Below, piece after piece: positions 46,563 to 57,148 of a stretch of DNA of 64,000 nucleotides (position 1 is its first letter; each line of letters opens with the position of its first letter). This DNA is from UBA6164 sp964344155 (GTDB lineage: Bacteria; Patescibacteriota; Gracilibacteria; BD1-5; UBA6164). The notes below the pieces were generated by a model. The model was not told the origin of the DNA and searched no databases. It saw only the letters and a program-made list of their open reading frames with translations. The stretch is from NCBI GenBank assembly GCA_964344155.1, contig CAYFMG010000001.1:92345-156344 (forward strand), written 5' to 3'. A program made the position numbers and the translations under genes.

Positions 46563-46626
46563 TTTTAAATTGACTTTTAATAAAATAATGTTATTTTAAA
46601 TAAAGATATTAGTTCTCATATAAAAA

Positions 46627-48568
46627 ATGGATAGAATAGAAAGACAAACGAGAGTATTAGCTACTCCAACGATAAAACATATACTTTGAGTTAGTGAAAA
46701 AAGAAATCCTTTTGTAGAGGATTGTGTAGAAGAAATAGTTTATAGAGTTTATGAGGCTGTTTCCCCTAATATATCACAAACAAAACTAGATAAGGTTATA
46801 GAGGAAAAAATGGAAGATGTATTATGAAAAGATACTGTATCAGACTTATGGTTTGCAAAAGTAGATACATATGAGGATAGTGCTTTGGAAAGAGATAAGG
46901 TAAAATTTCAAGAGATAGAAGTAAAAAATATAGTTGAGCCTGCTAGATTACAGGCGGAACTAAAACATACAACTGCTGTATCAGAATTATCAAAATATAA
47001 ATTATTAAAAGTAGCAAGTTTTACATTAAAAAGAAATGGTTTTATTAATCCTGTAGATTTTTTTACTTCAGATTTCGATAAAAAATTAAACTGAGATTAT
47101 TGAATTTTTGAAAGCTTTTCTTGATTATTTGAAGCTGTTGAGTGAAAAAAATATAGTGATAATATTTCTACTAATGATATGGTTAGTTTTGTAGCAAAGC
47201 TTGATTACAAAAGAAGTTTGGCTGTTTGTTTAGTTAAATTAATAAGAATAAGCTGAATAACTCAGAGAGAAGAATTAGAGGAATTATGAGCTAAAGGATT
47301 CTTTGTTAAGGATTTTTCTAAGTGAATAACTTGAAAATTTATAGTAGAACAAGTATTAAGAAAAGATTTAACAAAAATAACACAAACTATATATGAAGAG
47401 TTCTTGGATAGAATAGATTTTGATAGAAAAACAGATGTAGCTGATACTAGTGAGATAATAAGAAAAGCTCAAGAAGAATGATCTATTATAACTTGAATTA
47501 ATCAAAATACATTTACAGGATGAAGATGAAAATCAAATAAATACTTAAATAGTTTATCAGAAGAAGAATTAAAACAAAAAGCTATAGAGGTTATATTAAA
47601 TAATTGATATGATAGTGTACTTAGTATGTTATTATTCAAAGATGGTACTAAAGTAGTTTGAAATTTCTATCCATTTTCAACTTTTTTAAACCTGTATAAT
47701 AGAGTAATAAGTAATAATACAAGTAGTCGTAATACAAATATAAGTGTACAAAAACTTAGTGATTTTTTAAATAAACTATTAGGTTGGAAGACTTTGGATG
47801 AAGAGATTGCTAGTTTGATGTCAGATGATAATATTGGTCATATTGAAAATGTTTCTGACTTATTTCATTTAGAGCTTTATTCTGAATTATATCCTGAAGA
47901 ATGAAAAGATCCTTTGGTATTTACTTGAGAGGATTTAATTAGATTTGTTTTAAATAAGTCTCATTATGCTAATATTACTTCTACTCTACTTGTAAGTTTT
48001 TTTACAAAGATTTGAAGAAAAGATTTAATTAAAAAATATGTAAAAGAAGAATATAAAACAGTTATAAAAAGACCTGAGGAATTTATCTGAGTATCTGATA
48101 AAAAGTTTTTTAAAGCTGTAGATACTATCTTAAAAGATAATTGATATAAAAATATATTTGATCTCTTTACTTCAAAAAAACACTTAGATTTTTCTGGGGA
48201 CTTTAGTCCTTTTAATAATTTTACTCATTTAGGAAACTGTGTTTTGAATAGAAGATTAACTCATAGTTCAGGTTTTACTGTTATTATGCTTGTAGATATA
48301 GCTAATCGTTTATGATGGGAAGATGTAACAAAAGCAGTCAGACATAAAGTAGATAGAGAGAGAAACTATAAAAGGCTGTGAGACTAAGTTTCATGTAACT
48401 AAATTTTGAGATAATCTTTTTTATACTAACTCTAAAAGACAAGATATAGATTGGACTTATTTGGTTAAATCTTATTTATGATTATCATATATGCATAAAT
48501 TAAATGCTGTTAAATTTACTCAATTTTTACACGAATTAGATAGAGATGATTATATAAATTTTAAATAA
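46627..48568 (+). pseudogene. Repeat protein D of the Gly-Trp-Lys cluster, late frameshift
   Basis: Frame 1 runs from ATG 46627 to TAA 48385-48387 (586 residues). In the next frame, a 60-residue tail (LFYTNSKRQDIDWTYLVKSY and on) continues to TAA 48566-48568. That tail is homologous to the end of protein C (EFYSNKYGKITFVYIVKNY), so it was once joined. An extra A in the AAAA at about 48369-48372 explains the shift. Modules GYDSVLSML/LGWKTLDEE and GYKNIFDLF/SGDFSPFNNF/LGWEDVTKA are clear. Last gene of the cluster, before a terminator. Confidence 0.65.
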
Positions 48569-48602
48569 AAAAATATGATTTTTTAAAAATCATATTTTTT
48601 TA
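48567..48602. terminator. Bidirectional terminator
   Basis: AAAAAATATGATTTTT / AAAAATCATATTTTTT inverted repeat between repeat protein D and the convergent RhuM-like gene. Confidence 0.8.
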
Positions 48603-48608
48603 TTTGTA

Positions 48609-49010
48609 TTAAAATGCTGGAGCAAAATAATTTAGTATACTTTTGAAACTAATCTTTTGTTTTCTGTGTTCTCTATTTTGAGAGTATTCTTTTATATATT
48701 TGTTTGTATTTATTAAAAATTTAGTTTCTTTAAAATGTTTACTTTTGTATCATAAAAGTAACAATAAATCTAAGCTATAAAACTTCTCTTTTTTGTTTTT
48801 CTTTTTGTTAAAAATTTTTAAAACATTTTCTCAGATATCTAGATCAGAGTCTAGTAGTATATTGTTTAACTCTTTTTTTATCTCTGATTTTTTAACTCAG
48901 TAGATATTTGCTATTTCTTTTTTTGTTAACCAGATTTTACCTTCTGAAAAAAGAGTTTTTACTGTTATATTGTTGTTTTCAAATATATAAGTGTTTAATT
49001 TATTCTTCAT
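48609..49010 (-). CDS. Short RhuM-like protein
   Basis: A 133-residue protein. It matches the N-terminal part of the RhuM/virulence-protein family: GKIWLTKKEIANIYGVKKSE (winged-helix-like), FYSLDLLLLLGYKSKHFKET. Full RhuM proteins are about 300 residues, so this is a shortened relative; their role is unclear, though they often neighbour restriction or toxin loci. A strong promoter with repeated operator-like boxes precedes it, and the predicted DNA-binding fold makes autoregulation plausible. Confidence 0.65.
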
Positions 49011-49039
49011 AATAGTATGTAATTAATAGATATATAAAT

Positions 49040-49118
49040 AATATACACTTAGTATATATTTTTTATATACTTTGTCAAAACTTTTTATATACTTTTTATA
49101 TTTTTATATACTTTTTAC
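49040..49118 (-). promoter_or_regulatory. Promoter with repeated AGTATATAAAAA boxes
   Basis: On the minus strand TTGACA followed after 16 bases by TATACT. The 12-mer AGTATATAAAAA (TTTTTATATACT on the plus strand) occurs three to four times at roughly 20-base spacing here, overlapping the promoter. The arrangement suggests cooperative operators for the RhuM-like or another regulator. Confidence 0.6.
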
Positions 49119-49137
49119 TTATTTTGAGATAATAAAC

Positions 49138-49165
49138 TTGCTTTTTAATTTTTATTTATTATAAC
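49138..49165 (+). promoter_or_regulatory. Promoter of the tiny-peptide operon
   Basis: TTGCTT (49138-49143) and TATAAC (49160-49165), 16-base spacer, 33 bases before the ATG at 49199. Confidence 0.5.
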
Positions 49166-49198
49166 TACTCCCGCTAAAAAAAATAATAAGGAGGGCTT

Positions 49199-49297
49199 AT
49201 GTTTGCTTTAGTTCAAATTGCAGCAGTTGTATTGCTCTGTTTATTTCTTTTTTCTATTCTTAATTTCTTTACAAAAAGAAGACAAAAAAACTTTTAG
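49199..49297 (+). CDS. 32-residue single-helix membrane peptide
   Basis: MFALVQIAAVVLLCLFLFSI followed by a basic tail NFFTKRRQKNF. A near-perfect Shine-Dalgarno box AAGGAGGG lies 5 bases before the ATG, which is rare in this window. The hydrophobic helix with positive C-terminus could be a membrane-acting toxin, a small subunit of a membrane complex or a regulator. No glycine codons. It is followed 5 bases later by an 18-residue frame. Confidence 0.6.
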   Translation: MFALVQIAAVVLLCLFLFSILNFFTKRRQKNF

Positions 49298-49302
49298 AAA
49301 GA

Positions 49303-49359
49303 ATGAAAAAGGAACAAAGAGACTTTAACTCTGCCCTGGATAGTATTCCAAAACAATAA
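49303..49359 (+). CDS. Possible 18-residue peptide
   Basis: MKKEQRDFNSALDSIPKQ, directly after the membrane peptide and before a terminator. A purine-rich stretch (AGAAAGA) precedes the ATG. Too short for certainty, but the operon-like arrangement supports translation. Confidence 0.35.
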   Translation: MKKEQRDFNSALDSIPKQ

Positions 49360-49381
49360 AAAAGGGAGAAAAAATTTTATT

Positions 49382-49416
49382 ACACCATAGACTTTTGTCT
49401 TTGGTGCTTTTTTTTG
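49382..49416 (+). terminator. Rho-independent terminator
   Basis: CACCATAGAC / GTCTTTGGTG stem with T-run of eight. Confidence 0.8.
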
Positions 49417-49442
49417 TCTTTTTATATGTAGATTAAAACTAC

Positions 49443-49470
49443 TTGACAATTATTACAAAATAATTATAAT
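49443..49470 (+). promoter_or_regulatory. Consensus promoter
   Basis: TTGACA (49443-49448) and TATAAT (49465-49470), 16-base spacer, 43 bases before the 379-residue gene. Confidence 0.75.
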
Positions 49471-49513
49471 AACCCAGAATAGTGTAAATATTAATATTAA
49501 CAATAATAGAAAT

Positions 49514-50653
49514 ATGACTTTACCATGACTTCCAGGTAATGCTAATTTGTCACAAAGTATAGGAGTTCCAAAGAAATTTATAGCTCCAACTGATACTAAC
49601 TCTAGAGTTAATAATATAGTTTGAAAAAGAGTAAGTAAAAAAGAGTTAAAAAGAAAAGAGACTGAGGCTTTAAAAAAGAAAAGAAAACTGGAAAGAACAC
49701 TTTTAAATGACTATTGAATTGCTAAGCCTACTCAAGATACAGAACAAAAGAAGCATTATGAGATGTTTGATGCTATGGTTGCATTGAAAAATATAGAATT
49801 AGCCCCTTATTTAGCTAGATTAATGTTTATAGAGGCTATTTATTGAGATGATTATTTTGTTGATGGTGGTTTTGAAGAAGAAATTTCAAAAGCTGTATCA
49901 AATGATGAATCTGTAAAAAAAGATTTACTAAAAGCTGTTGAAGAATATAGAAAGTATGCTGAGTGAAAAAATATAGATCTTGATTATATGATAGATCATA
50001 TTAATTATGTAGTTGATAAAGACTATATATCTAGTAGATATGCTGATATGTGAAGGTTTTTTGATTCAAAATTGAAACAAGAATTTTTGGATAGTTTATC
50101 AGTTATAGGAAAAAAACAATCTAAGTATGGTATACTATTTACTTTTAATGATAATGAAAAATCTTGTGAAGTAATAGGTTGAGAAGAAAATGCTATAAAA
50201 AACTTAAGATTTTGATCTAAAAGCGAAGTGCTTTATTTAATATCTAATAAATTAAAAAATCTAAAAGAAACAATGGATTTTGATGAGTTAAAAAGTGTTA
50301 GATTAATCTGAGAACAAGAACTAGAAGAAATAGAAACAAAAAGATTAGAAGAAGAAATATCTTTGTACTCAAGAACTAGAGTATTACAAGATTTTTATGA
50401 TACACAGTTAACTCTGACAGATAATTTTGAATTAAATGATGAGCTTATTGATATATTTAGAAAAATAGCTATATCAGATTTAGAGTTACTTGATTTATAT
50501 GAAGATGTAAAAGCATTTGGTAGTTTATTTAAGATATATTTTAGAGCAACAGAAGAACAAAAAAATAAACTGAAAGAATTAGAAGAAGAATTCAAACAAC
50601 AATTTGAAGAAAACTCTTGATTTAAATTACAATTTGTATTTTACAAAAAATAA
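49514..50653 (+). CDS. Unknown 379-residue protein
   Basis: Begins MTLPGLPGNANLSQSIGVPK. It has a basic coiled stretch at residues 40-75 and is otherwise acidic and helical. The ending NSGFKLQFVFYKK faintly recalls the DFNG-basic tails of the two paralogues at 7.8-9.6 kb. No known family. Single-gene unit with consensus promoter and terminator. Confidence 0.7.
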
Positions 50654-50681
50654 GAAGCTAATATTAGCTTCTTATTTTTTA
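50650..50681. terminator. Bidirectional terminator
   Basis: Perfect AAGAAGCTAAT / ATTAGCTTCTT palindrome with T-tract, between the 379-residue gene and the convergent ftsK. Confidence 0.85.
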
Positions 50682-52877
50682 GTCTACATAAACTTCTCTT
50701 GGTTTACTACCATTTGCAGGTCATACAACTCATAATTCTTCTAGTATATCTAAAACTTTTGCAGCTCTAGCATATCATAATCAGATTTTTCTTTGTATTA
50801 ATGAAGTTGATCATTTTTTTGCTTCTTTCACAATTTGTATTGCTTTTTCTATTACTTCAGGATCTTCTTCTTGATCTCATTGATAGTTTTCCATAATACT
50901 TCATTCTAGTTTTGATTTACCATTAACTATTTCAGGTATTTGTAGATTGTCTATCATATCAGGATCAACTGTAAGTTTTAGTTTGTTTACTACAGCTTCT
51001 ACTTCATGTGTTTCAACAAGTACTCATTGTACTCTTTCTGAATCAATTGCTCCAGATGGGTAATAAAGCATATCTCATCTACCAAGCAGGTCTTCAGCTC
51101 ATTTTTTACCTAGAACAGTTTGTGAATCAACTTGCGTAGCCACAGTAAATGCTATTCTACTAGGTATATTTGCTTTAATTAATCATGTAATAACATCAAC
51201 AGATGGTCTTTGAGTTGCTATGATTAAGTGCATTCATACCGCTCTGGCCATTTGTGCTATTCTTGATATAGATTGTTCTACTTCTTTTTTGTTTCAGCTC
51301 ATCATTAGATCAGCTAGTTCATCAACTACCATTACTATATAAGGTAGTTTTTCTTCTTTTGATACTTTTGAATTATATTCTTTTAGGTTTCTTGCATTTA
51401 CTGATGCTGCTAGATCGTATCTTCTAAGCATTTCAGTAACACACCATTTTAATGCATTTAATGCTTTGTCAGCATTTGTGATAACAGGAGTAAGTAAGTG
51501 AGGTATTCCGTTGTATACAGATAGCTCAACTCTTTTTGGATCTACCATTATCATTTTTAATTCACTAGGTGAAAATTTGTAAAGCATAGATACAAGGAAT
51601 CAGTTCATTCATACAGATTTACCTGATCATGTTTGTCATGCTACTAATAAGTGAGGCATTTTAGCTAGATCTCATACTACTATATTTCAGCTAACGTCTT
51701 TACCTAGAGCAACTGGTATTTCCATTTTTTTAGAATTGAAACTACGAGATGCTAGTACTTCTTTTAATCATACAGATTGTCTATTACTATTTGGTACTTC
51801 TATACCAACTAGTCCTAATCATGGAATAGGAGCTTGTATTCTTATAGATTTAGCGTGCAGTGCTAGAGCTAGGTCTTTTTTAAGGTTTTCTATTTTTCTC
51901 AGAGCTACTCATGCTTTTGGTTTAAGTCTGTATTGTATTACTGTTGGTCATACTTGGTAACCAATCATTTCTACTTTTATTCTAAATTGTAGTAGTTTTT
52001 CCTCTATTTCTATTTCTCTTCTTCTGATTTCATTTTCGTCTATTACTACTTTTCAGTTTCTTTCTTCTAGTATTTCAAGTTGAGGAAATTGCCAGTTTTT
52101 AAATTCAGGATTTCTTGCTATTTTTACTGATTCTTTTTTCTCATTAGGTTTGTTTAATAAACCTCAAATAAGTCATTTTGATTTTTTTTCAACTTTTATC
52201 TTTTTTGGAGCATCGTTTATGTTTAATTGGTTTGTTTGCTTTTCTTGTTTTAATTTTTGTTTTTCTTCTTTTAGTTTTAGCATCATCTCATCTAACTCTT
52301 CTTGTTGTTTACTCATTTTTAATTCTTTTTTGGTTCTTGTTGTTGATTCTCTACTTGTTTCTGCTTTTATAGTATCTCTAAGGTCTCATAATCAAGGTAG
52401 TAGTGATAGTATAAATTGGAAAAAAACAAGAGGATTAAATCTAAATAATATAACTAAAGATCACAAGAAAAGAACAAAAAAACTAAAAAGAGTTGCTCAT
52501 GATCATAGTTGGTTTGATAGTAGAGGATAAAAATTAAACAAAGCTGAAGCAGTGTTTTCATTAAAATATCATACTAGAGTTGTTAATGATGAAAAATAAA
52601 AAAGCAATCAGAAAAATCTATATAGATTGAATTCTATATCTTTTTCTCTTATTAAGTAGATAGAAAGTATTAATAATACAGGAGAGAATATAAGTTTATA
52701 ATATTCTCAAAAAGTATATGTTAATCAAATTTTTAGATAAGCTCAAACAGTTTTTGTTGGATCTGTTATTATTGCTAAGACTCAAAAAAATACAAAGATT
52801 ATAATTGCTATGTATTTTTTAAGTTCTGGATTTATTGGTTTTTTCTTCTTTTTTGTATATTTTCTTTTAGCAGGCAC
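50679..52877 (-). CDS. ftsK: DNA translocase FtsK/SpoIIIE
   Basis: A 732-residue membrane-anchored ATPase that pumps chromosomal DNA at division. A basic N-terminus is followed by four hydrophobic segments (about residues 20-185), then a linker, then the motor: Walker A region AGQTGSGKSVGMN, Walker B YIVMVVDELADLMM, and LIVATQRPSVDVITG. The C-terminal gamma winged helix ends RAAKVLDILEELGVVGPANG. A GTG start is chosen because an in-frame TAA lies four codons upstream and no ATG precedes the basic N-terminus. Confidence 0.94.
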
Positions 52878-52947
52878 TTTTAAATATAATTAATTATTAT
52901 TACTTATAATATACATAGTTTTTATTTTTTATCAAGCAAAAAATAAA

Positions 52948-52989
52948 AACCCAAAAAAGGACAATTTTATTTGTCTTTCTTGGGTTTAT
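52948..52989 (-). terminator. Hairpin upstream of ftsK, terminator of the 109-residue gene
   Basis: AAACCCAAAAAAGGACAA pairs with TTGTCTTTCTTGGGTTT around a short loop. Confidence 0.75.
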
Positions 52990-53027
52990 TTCAAATGTAA
53001 AACTATTATGTTTTATTAAGCTTTTTA

Positions 53028-53357
53028 TTAAGCAGCTAACTTACTATCACTCCACACGTTTTCAGCGTCTTCTAATACGCTGGCTAAAGAAACAGGTTGT
53101 TGTTTTTTCTCTAGTTTTTTCTCAAAATTATCAACTCATAATTTTTCTCCTAACTCTCCTTCAAAAGGAACATATTCAGGATTATTCATTTCAGCTAATA
53201 ATTTTTGAGTTTCATTTTTTGTTCATTCTTGAACATCAGTGATATCTTTTAAGTTATCGACTCATAAATAATATCATAATAGCTGTTCATCTATTTTTGT
53301 TTTTTGTTCTTTTTGCTCTGGAGGAACAAAAGTATTTATTTTATCAAAGTTTGTCAT
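53028..53357 (-). CDS. Unknown 109-residue acidic protein
   Basis: Begins MTNFDKINTFVPPEQKEQK. It has two similar halves, LGYYLGVDNLKD and LGEKLGVDNFEK, suggesting an internal repeat. Soluble, no family recognised. A terminator follows on the minus strand. Confidence 0.65.
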
Positions 53358-53420
53358 AGTTTATTAATAATTATATTATAAAAGAATCCTCCTTTTTTAA
53401 TATATTTACTTAAGGTTTTA

Positions 53421-53525
53421 TTATCATAAAATCTTATGTACTGCTTTATTAAATCTATCATCAGTAATACTTCTATTGTTTTTATTTTTACTGCTATGAT
53501 TTTTCATTTTATTAGAATTTTTCAT
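53421..53525 (-). CDS. Possible 34-residue basic peptide
   Basis: MKNSNKMKNHSSKNKNNRSI plus 14 residues, ending with a TGA glycine and TAA. Very Asn/Lys-rich, which also arises by chance in AT-rich DNA. It fills most of the gap between the 109-residue gene and the M23 gene. Confidence 0.3.
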
Positions 53526-53544
53526 TTTATTTAGTTACAAAATA

Positions 53545-55929
53545 TTATCTTAGTGTAAGATAAGCTTGTGCACTTTTCTCTAGAGTTTTTGCTATAAAGA
53601 ATGCTCATTCTCATCTTGTAATTTTGGCTTCAGGTCTAAAATGAGTGTCACCAAATTTATCTTTCCATGTAGTATCTTTGTCAAATACTTTTGCTAGTTT
53701 GTTACTAGTTACTGAATCGACATCTTTGTATTCTACATATCAGTTTGAATAGTGTTTATCTAAAACTAAATAAGTATTAGTTAAATCAAGAAAATCTTGT
53801 CTAGTAATTGTTTTAGTTCTACTAGAATATGGTAGAGCTTTTTTAATTTTTGCTAGATTGTTTTCTATTTCTTGTTTTGATTCACTATCATAAACATCAG
53901 CTTTCATTGCATATAATGCATTTTGTGTCCATGTAAAGGCATCTCTTTGAGTTAATCATCTTTTTTCTAAAAAGTATCCTTTTTTGATTCAGTTAACTAC
54001 TCATTTTTCTAGCATATCCATTACTTCGTTTGTATATGCGTAGTTTTTGTTTAAACCTTTTGGATTTGAAACTGCTACTGTTTTTTTCGATAATACTTTG
54101 TTATTATAATTATTAATAACTTGTACATTTAAGTTTTTTGTTTTAGCTTTGTAATCAAATATTACTAATCCTCATACAGTATCACTAAAATCAAAATCTA
54201 TTTCATCTTTGTATTCATCTTCACCACATTTTGAAGTGTAGATTCTTTTTACATTTTTTATACTACCTGTTTTTAAACATACTTTGTTCCCTTCGGAAGC
54301 TTTTAGTTTAAAGGTAGATCCATATTGTATATTTATTAAGCTTTTTCCAGCTCAATCTTTCATAAGCGCTATACCTGTAGCTGAATCTCATATAGTAATT
54401 TTACTAGGAGAGATTATTTTTGAGCTTTGAGGATAAATAGCTTCCCCACTTTTGTATATCTTTAAAGGTATTGTTTTTATTACCTCGTTACCTATTTTTA
54501 CGTATAAGTTTGTATTACCTTCTTTTAATCAAGATAATTTAATATCTCTTTTTCAGTCAGTAAAGTAAAATAGTTTTTGAGGGAAAACACTTACTAGATC
54601 AGAGTTTACCACAAAAGTCATTCAACCAGGCATTACTCATTTAAAGTTTCTACCTTTTTTAGTTGTAATTTTTAATTTTAAAGTTTCTGTTGTATCTTTT
54701 CAGATATTACCATTTGATCCATTAAAATATAATTCAACATTGTTGTATTTTAAGAAGTCTTCTACTTCTTTTTTCTCGATTTCTTCTCTTGACATTAAGC
54801 TAGCTCTTTCGATTTTTTGAGCTTTTGTTGTTTTCTTTTCTACAACTTCTACAGTTGTTTCTTTTGAACCACTATCTAAGTATTCTAAGTAATCTCTTTT
54901 TGTTGTAAATCTAGTTTTTGGACCAAACCGTCCAGCACCATATTCACTTTTATTTTTTATTACTCATTTTGCTATTTGGTATTTTATTACACTTGATTCT
55001 AAGTCTTCGTATTTACCATTTATGTCACCTTTATAATAACCTAACTTTTTGTAGATTTCTTGTACTTTTACGATATCAGAAGCTGAGTATCATATATATA
55101 CTGTTCTATCAAAGATACTTAAATCTTCTCTAGCTATTAGGTTTGATGCTTTTTTCTTAACTTTTTTACTTGAAAAATCATCTAGTATTTTACCTCCTGT
55201 TTCCAAGAATAATAAAGGATCTATAGTATTTTTATCTAATTCATCATAACAAACACCATCTTCTGTTATTTTATAATAACTAAAAGGACAGGCTTTATAA
55301 TCATAGTAATAAGGGTGGAAAGGTGTATCTAAGTCTATCTGGAAGTGTAGATGGTTTCATGTAGAATTTCATGTTGATCATACTTCTCATATTTTAGTCC
55401 CGGCGTGTACCGATGTTCAGACTTTTACATTTATTTTACTTAAATGGGCATAGTTTGAAAAAACTTTTTTACCTCTTATTTTGTGTTCTATTGTTACAAA
55501 GTTTCAAAGCATATTGTCTTTTTTAGCTCTTATAACTTTTCATTTTGCAATAGAATAAACTGGTGTTCATTTTGCTGTGGCTATATCTGTTCAGATGTGC
55601 CCTCCGTGTCAAACGTCCCAACCATATTTATAACTGGCTCACCATAAAACGGTATACAGTCTTGTATATTTGTTATACCCTCATCCTTGAGTGGCATATT
55701 TTCTATAGTCTTTTGTTTTTAAGACTGGTAATGTTTCTTTACAACTCGATTTTAAATCTTTAAAGTCGCTAAATCTACATTCTAATTTAGATATTTCTTT
55801 TAAAGGATATACTACCTTGTCATCATTACTAGCGGCATATGCCGTTGGTGCTGGTACTATAGTACTAAACACAAAGAAACCTAGTATAATTTCGGATATA
55901 GTCCTTTTAAAATCTCTACTTGTTCTCAT
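53545..55929 (-). CDS. Secreted M23 peptidase with peptidoglycan-binding and surface domains
   Basis: A 794-residue exported protein. The signal peptide (RTSRDFKRTISEIILGFFVF... AYAA) is clear. The LytM/M23 domain (residues 60-210) has the zinc ligands in GGHIGTDIA and HLHFQID. A peptidoglycan_binding_1-like repeat follows (IVKVQEIYKKLGYYKGDING), then an Ig-like middle and a C-terminal segment resembling S-layer homology repeats (RKITRGEGAFFIAKTLEKS-like). It probably cleaves cell-wall cross-links at the surface during division or attachment. It has a long 5' leader of about 200 bases. Confidence 0.85.
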
Positions 55930-56312
55930 AATAACTTTATTTTTGAAATAATTTATTTTTTAATAATCAAGTTTTATATATAATGTCTTTAACATAACTT
56001 TCCTCTATTAGGAACTACTCTATTGGAAAAGTAAGTCTCGTACTTGAAAACATATACTTGCAGATATAGTATTTTCTTATATATTATGTACTTAATAATT
56101 AAAAGTTTGTATACTCAAATTATTTCCTACACATTAATTAGACCATAGAATCAATATTTTGTCAAGTATTTATACTAAAAATAATAAAAACAAAAAGTCA
56201 AGTTTTTTCTAAATCGCTAAAAATAGGGAATAATCAATGTATTTTTATTTTACTTGATTTTTAATTAAAATGTTGCATAATATAGTAATAAACCTTAATT
56301 ATACATAAAAAA
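55930..56312 (-). promoter_or_regulatory. Promoter and 200-base leader of the M23 gene
   Basis: On the minus strand TTGACA (56160-56165) and TCTAAT (56137-56142), 17-base spacer, about 200 bases before the start codon. The leader contains a short stem-loop-rich segment at about 56000-56060 (CCAATAGAGTAG...CTAATAGAGG direct repeat) and could be regulatory. No known riboswitch is recognised. The right part (56170-56312) holds the upstream region of lgt. Confidence 0.45.
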
Positions 56313-57137
56313 ATGACTATTTTTGAGTTAAATATTTTCTGATTCACTGTTTCCCCTAGCTACTATTGACTTATGTATGCTATATCTTTTTTGGTTTGAT
56401 ACTATATTTTGAGTAATAGGTGGAACTCCCCCTCCCTAAAGGGTATCCCCCTCAATGAGGGGGAACAAAAAAAGGATATATTGGATGATTTATTTTTATA
56501 TATATTTTTGGGTGTAATTATTTGAGGTAGATTGTGATATGTATTTTTTTATAATTTTTCTAGTTATATTTCAGATCCTTTGAGTATATTAAAGGTGTGG
56601 GAGTGATGAATGAGTTTTCATGGTTGAGTTATAGGTGTTATTATTGCTATGTATTTATTTTCAAGGAGGTTTTGAGTTGATTTTTTAAAGCTTTCTGATC
56701 AGGTTACATTGGTTTTACCTATTTGATTATGACTTGGTAGGATTTGAAACTATTTAAATTGAGAGTTGCTTTGATATTCATGATATACTTGATTTTTGGC
56801 TGTATATAAGGATTGAATATGATATTTCCCTTCATCTTTATTAGAGGCTTTTCTAGAATGATTTGTTTTGTATTTTGTTTTGTATTATTTTTATAGAAAA
56901 AGAACCCCACCCCCTACGGGTACTCCCCTTAAAAAAGGGAGAAATTATATGGAAAAATGACAGATAGCTAGTTTGTTTTTGATTTTTTATAGTTTGTTTA
57001 GGTTATTTGTGGAGATTTTCTTTAGGACTCCTGATGCTCATATATGATATATAGCTTGAATTTTTACTATGTGAGAGCTTTTGAGTTTACCTATGCTTAT
57101 AATATGAACTATTTTATATTTTAGATTTAAGAAATAA
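56313..57137 (+). CDS. lgt: Prolipoprotein diacylglyceryl transferase with two in-frame palindromic insertions
   Basis: A 274-residue, seven-helix membrane enzyme that attaches diacylglycerol to lipoprotein cysteines. Family motifs: YYGLMYAISFLVGYY, GGRLGYVFFYN, GGMSFHGGVIGVI, LGRIGNYLNGELLG (the Lgt signature), and FRTPDAHIGY. About 16-residue Pro-rich segments sit at residues 37-52 (NSPSLKGIPLNEGE) and 197-211 (TPPPTGTPLKKGR). Each is encoded by a GC-rich stem-loop repeat and replaces a cytoplasmic loop without breaking the frame. Most glycines are TGA. A rhomboid gene follows. Confidence 0.9.
56424..56466 (+). repeat. Palindromic repeat copy 1, inside lgt
   Basis: CCCT/AGGG small stem, then an 8-bp perfect stem TCCCCCTC / GAGGGGGA (56446-56464). 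Strikingly GC-rich against its surroundings. Encodes NSPSLKGIPLNEGE in the lgt frame. Confidence 0.75.
56899..56942 (+). repeat. Palindromic repeat copy 2, inside lgt
   Basis: CCCCAC-CCCCTACGGG then CTCCCCTT / AAGGGAG. Same layout as copy 1: a pyrimidine run, a short CCC/GGG stem, a TACTCCCC/GGGAG stem. Encodes TPPPTGTPLKKGR in frame. Confidence 0.75.
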
Positions 57138-57148
57138 ATATTTCATAA

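Noticed and set aside
52150..52530. Plus-strand 126-codon frame
   Set aside because: Lies opposite the ftsK linker region; hydrophobic and low complexity, typical of an antisense shadow.
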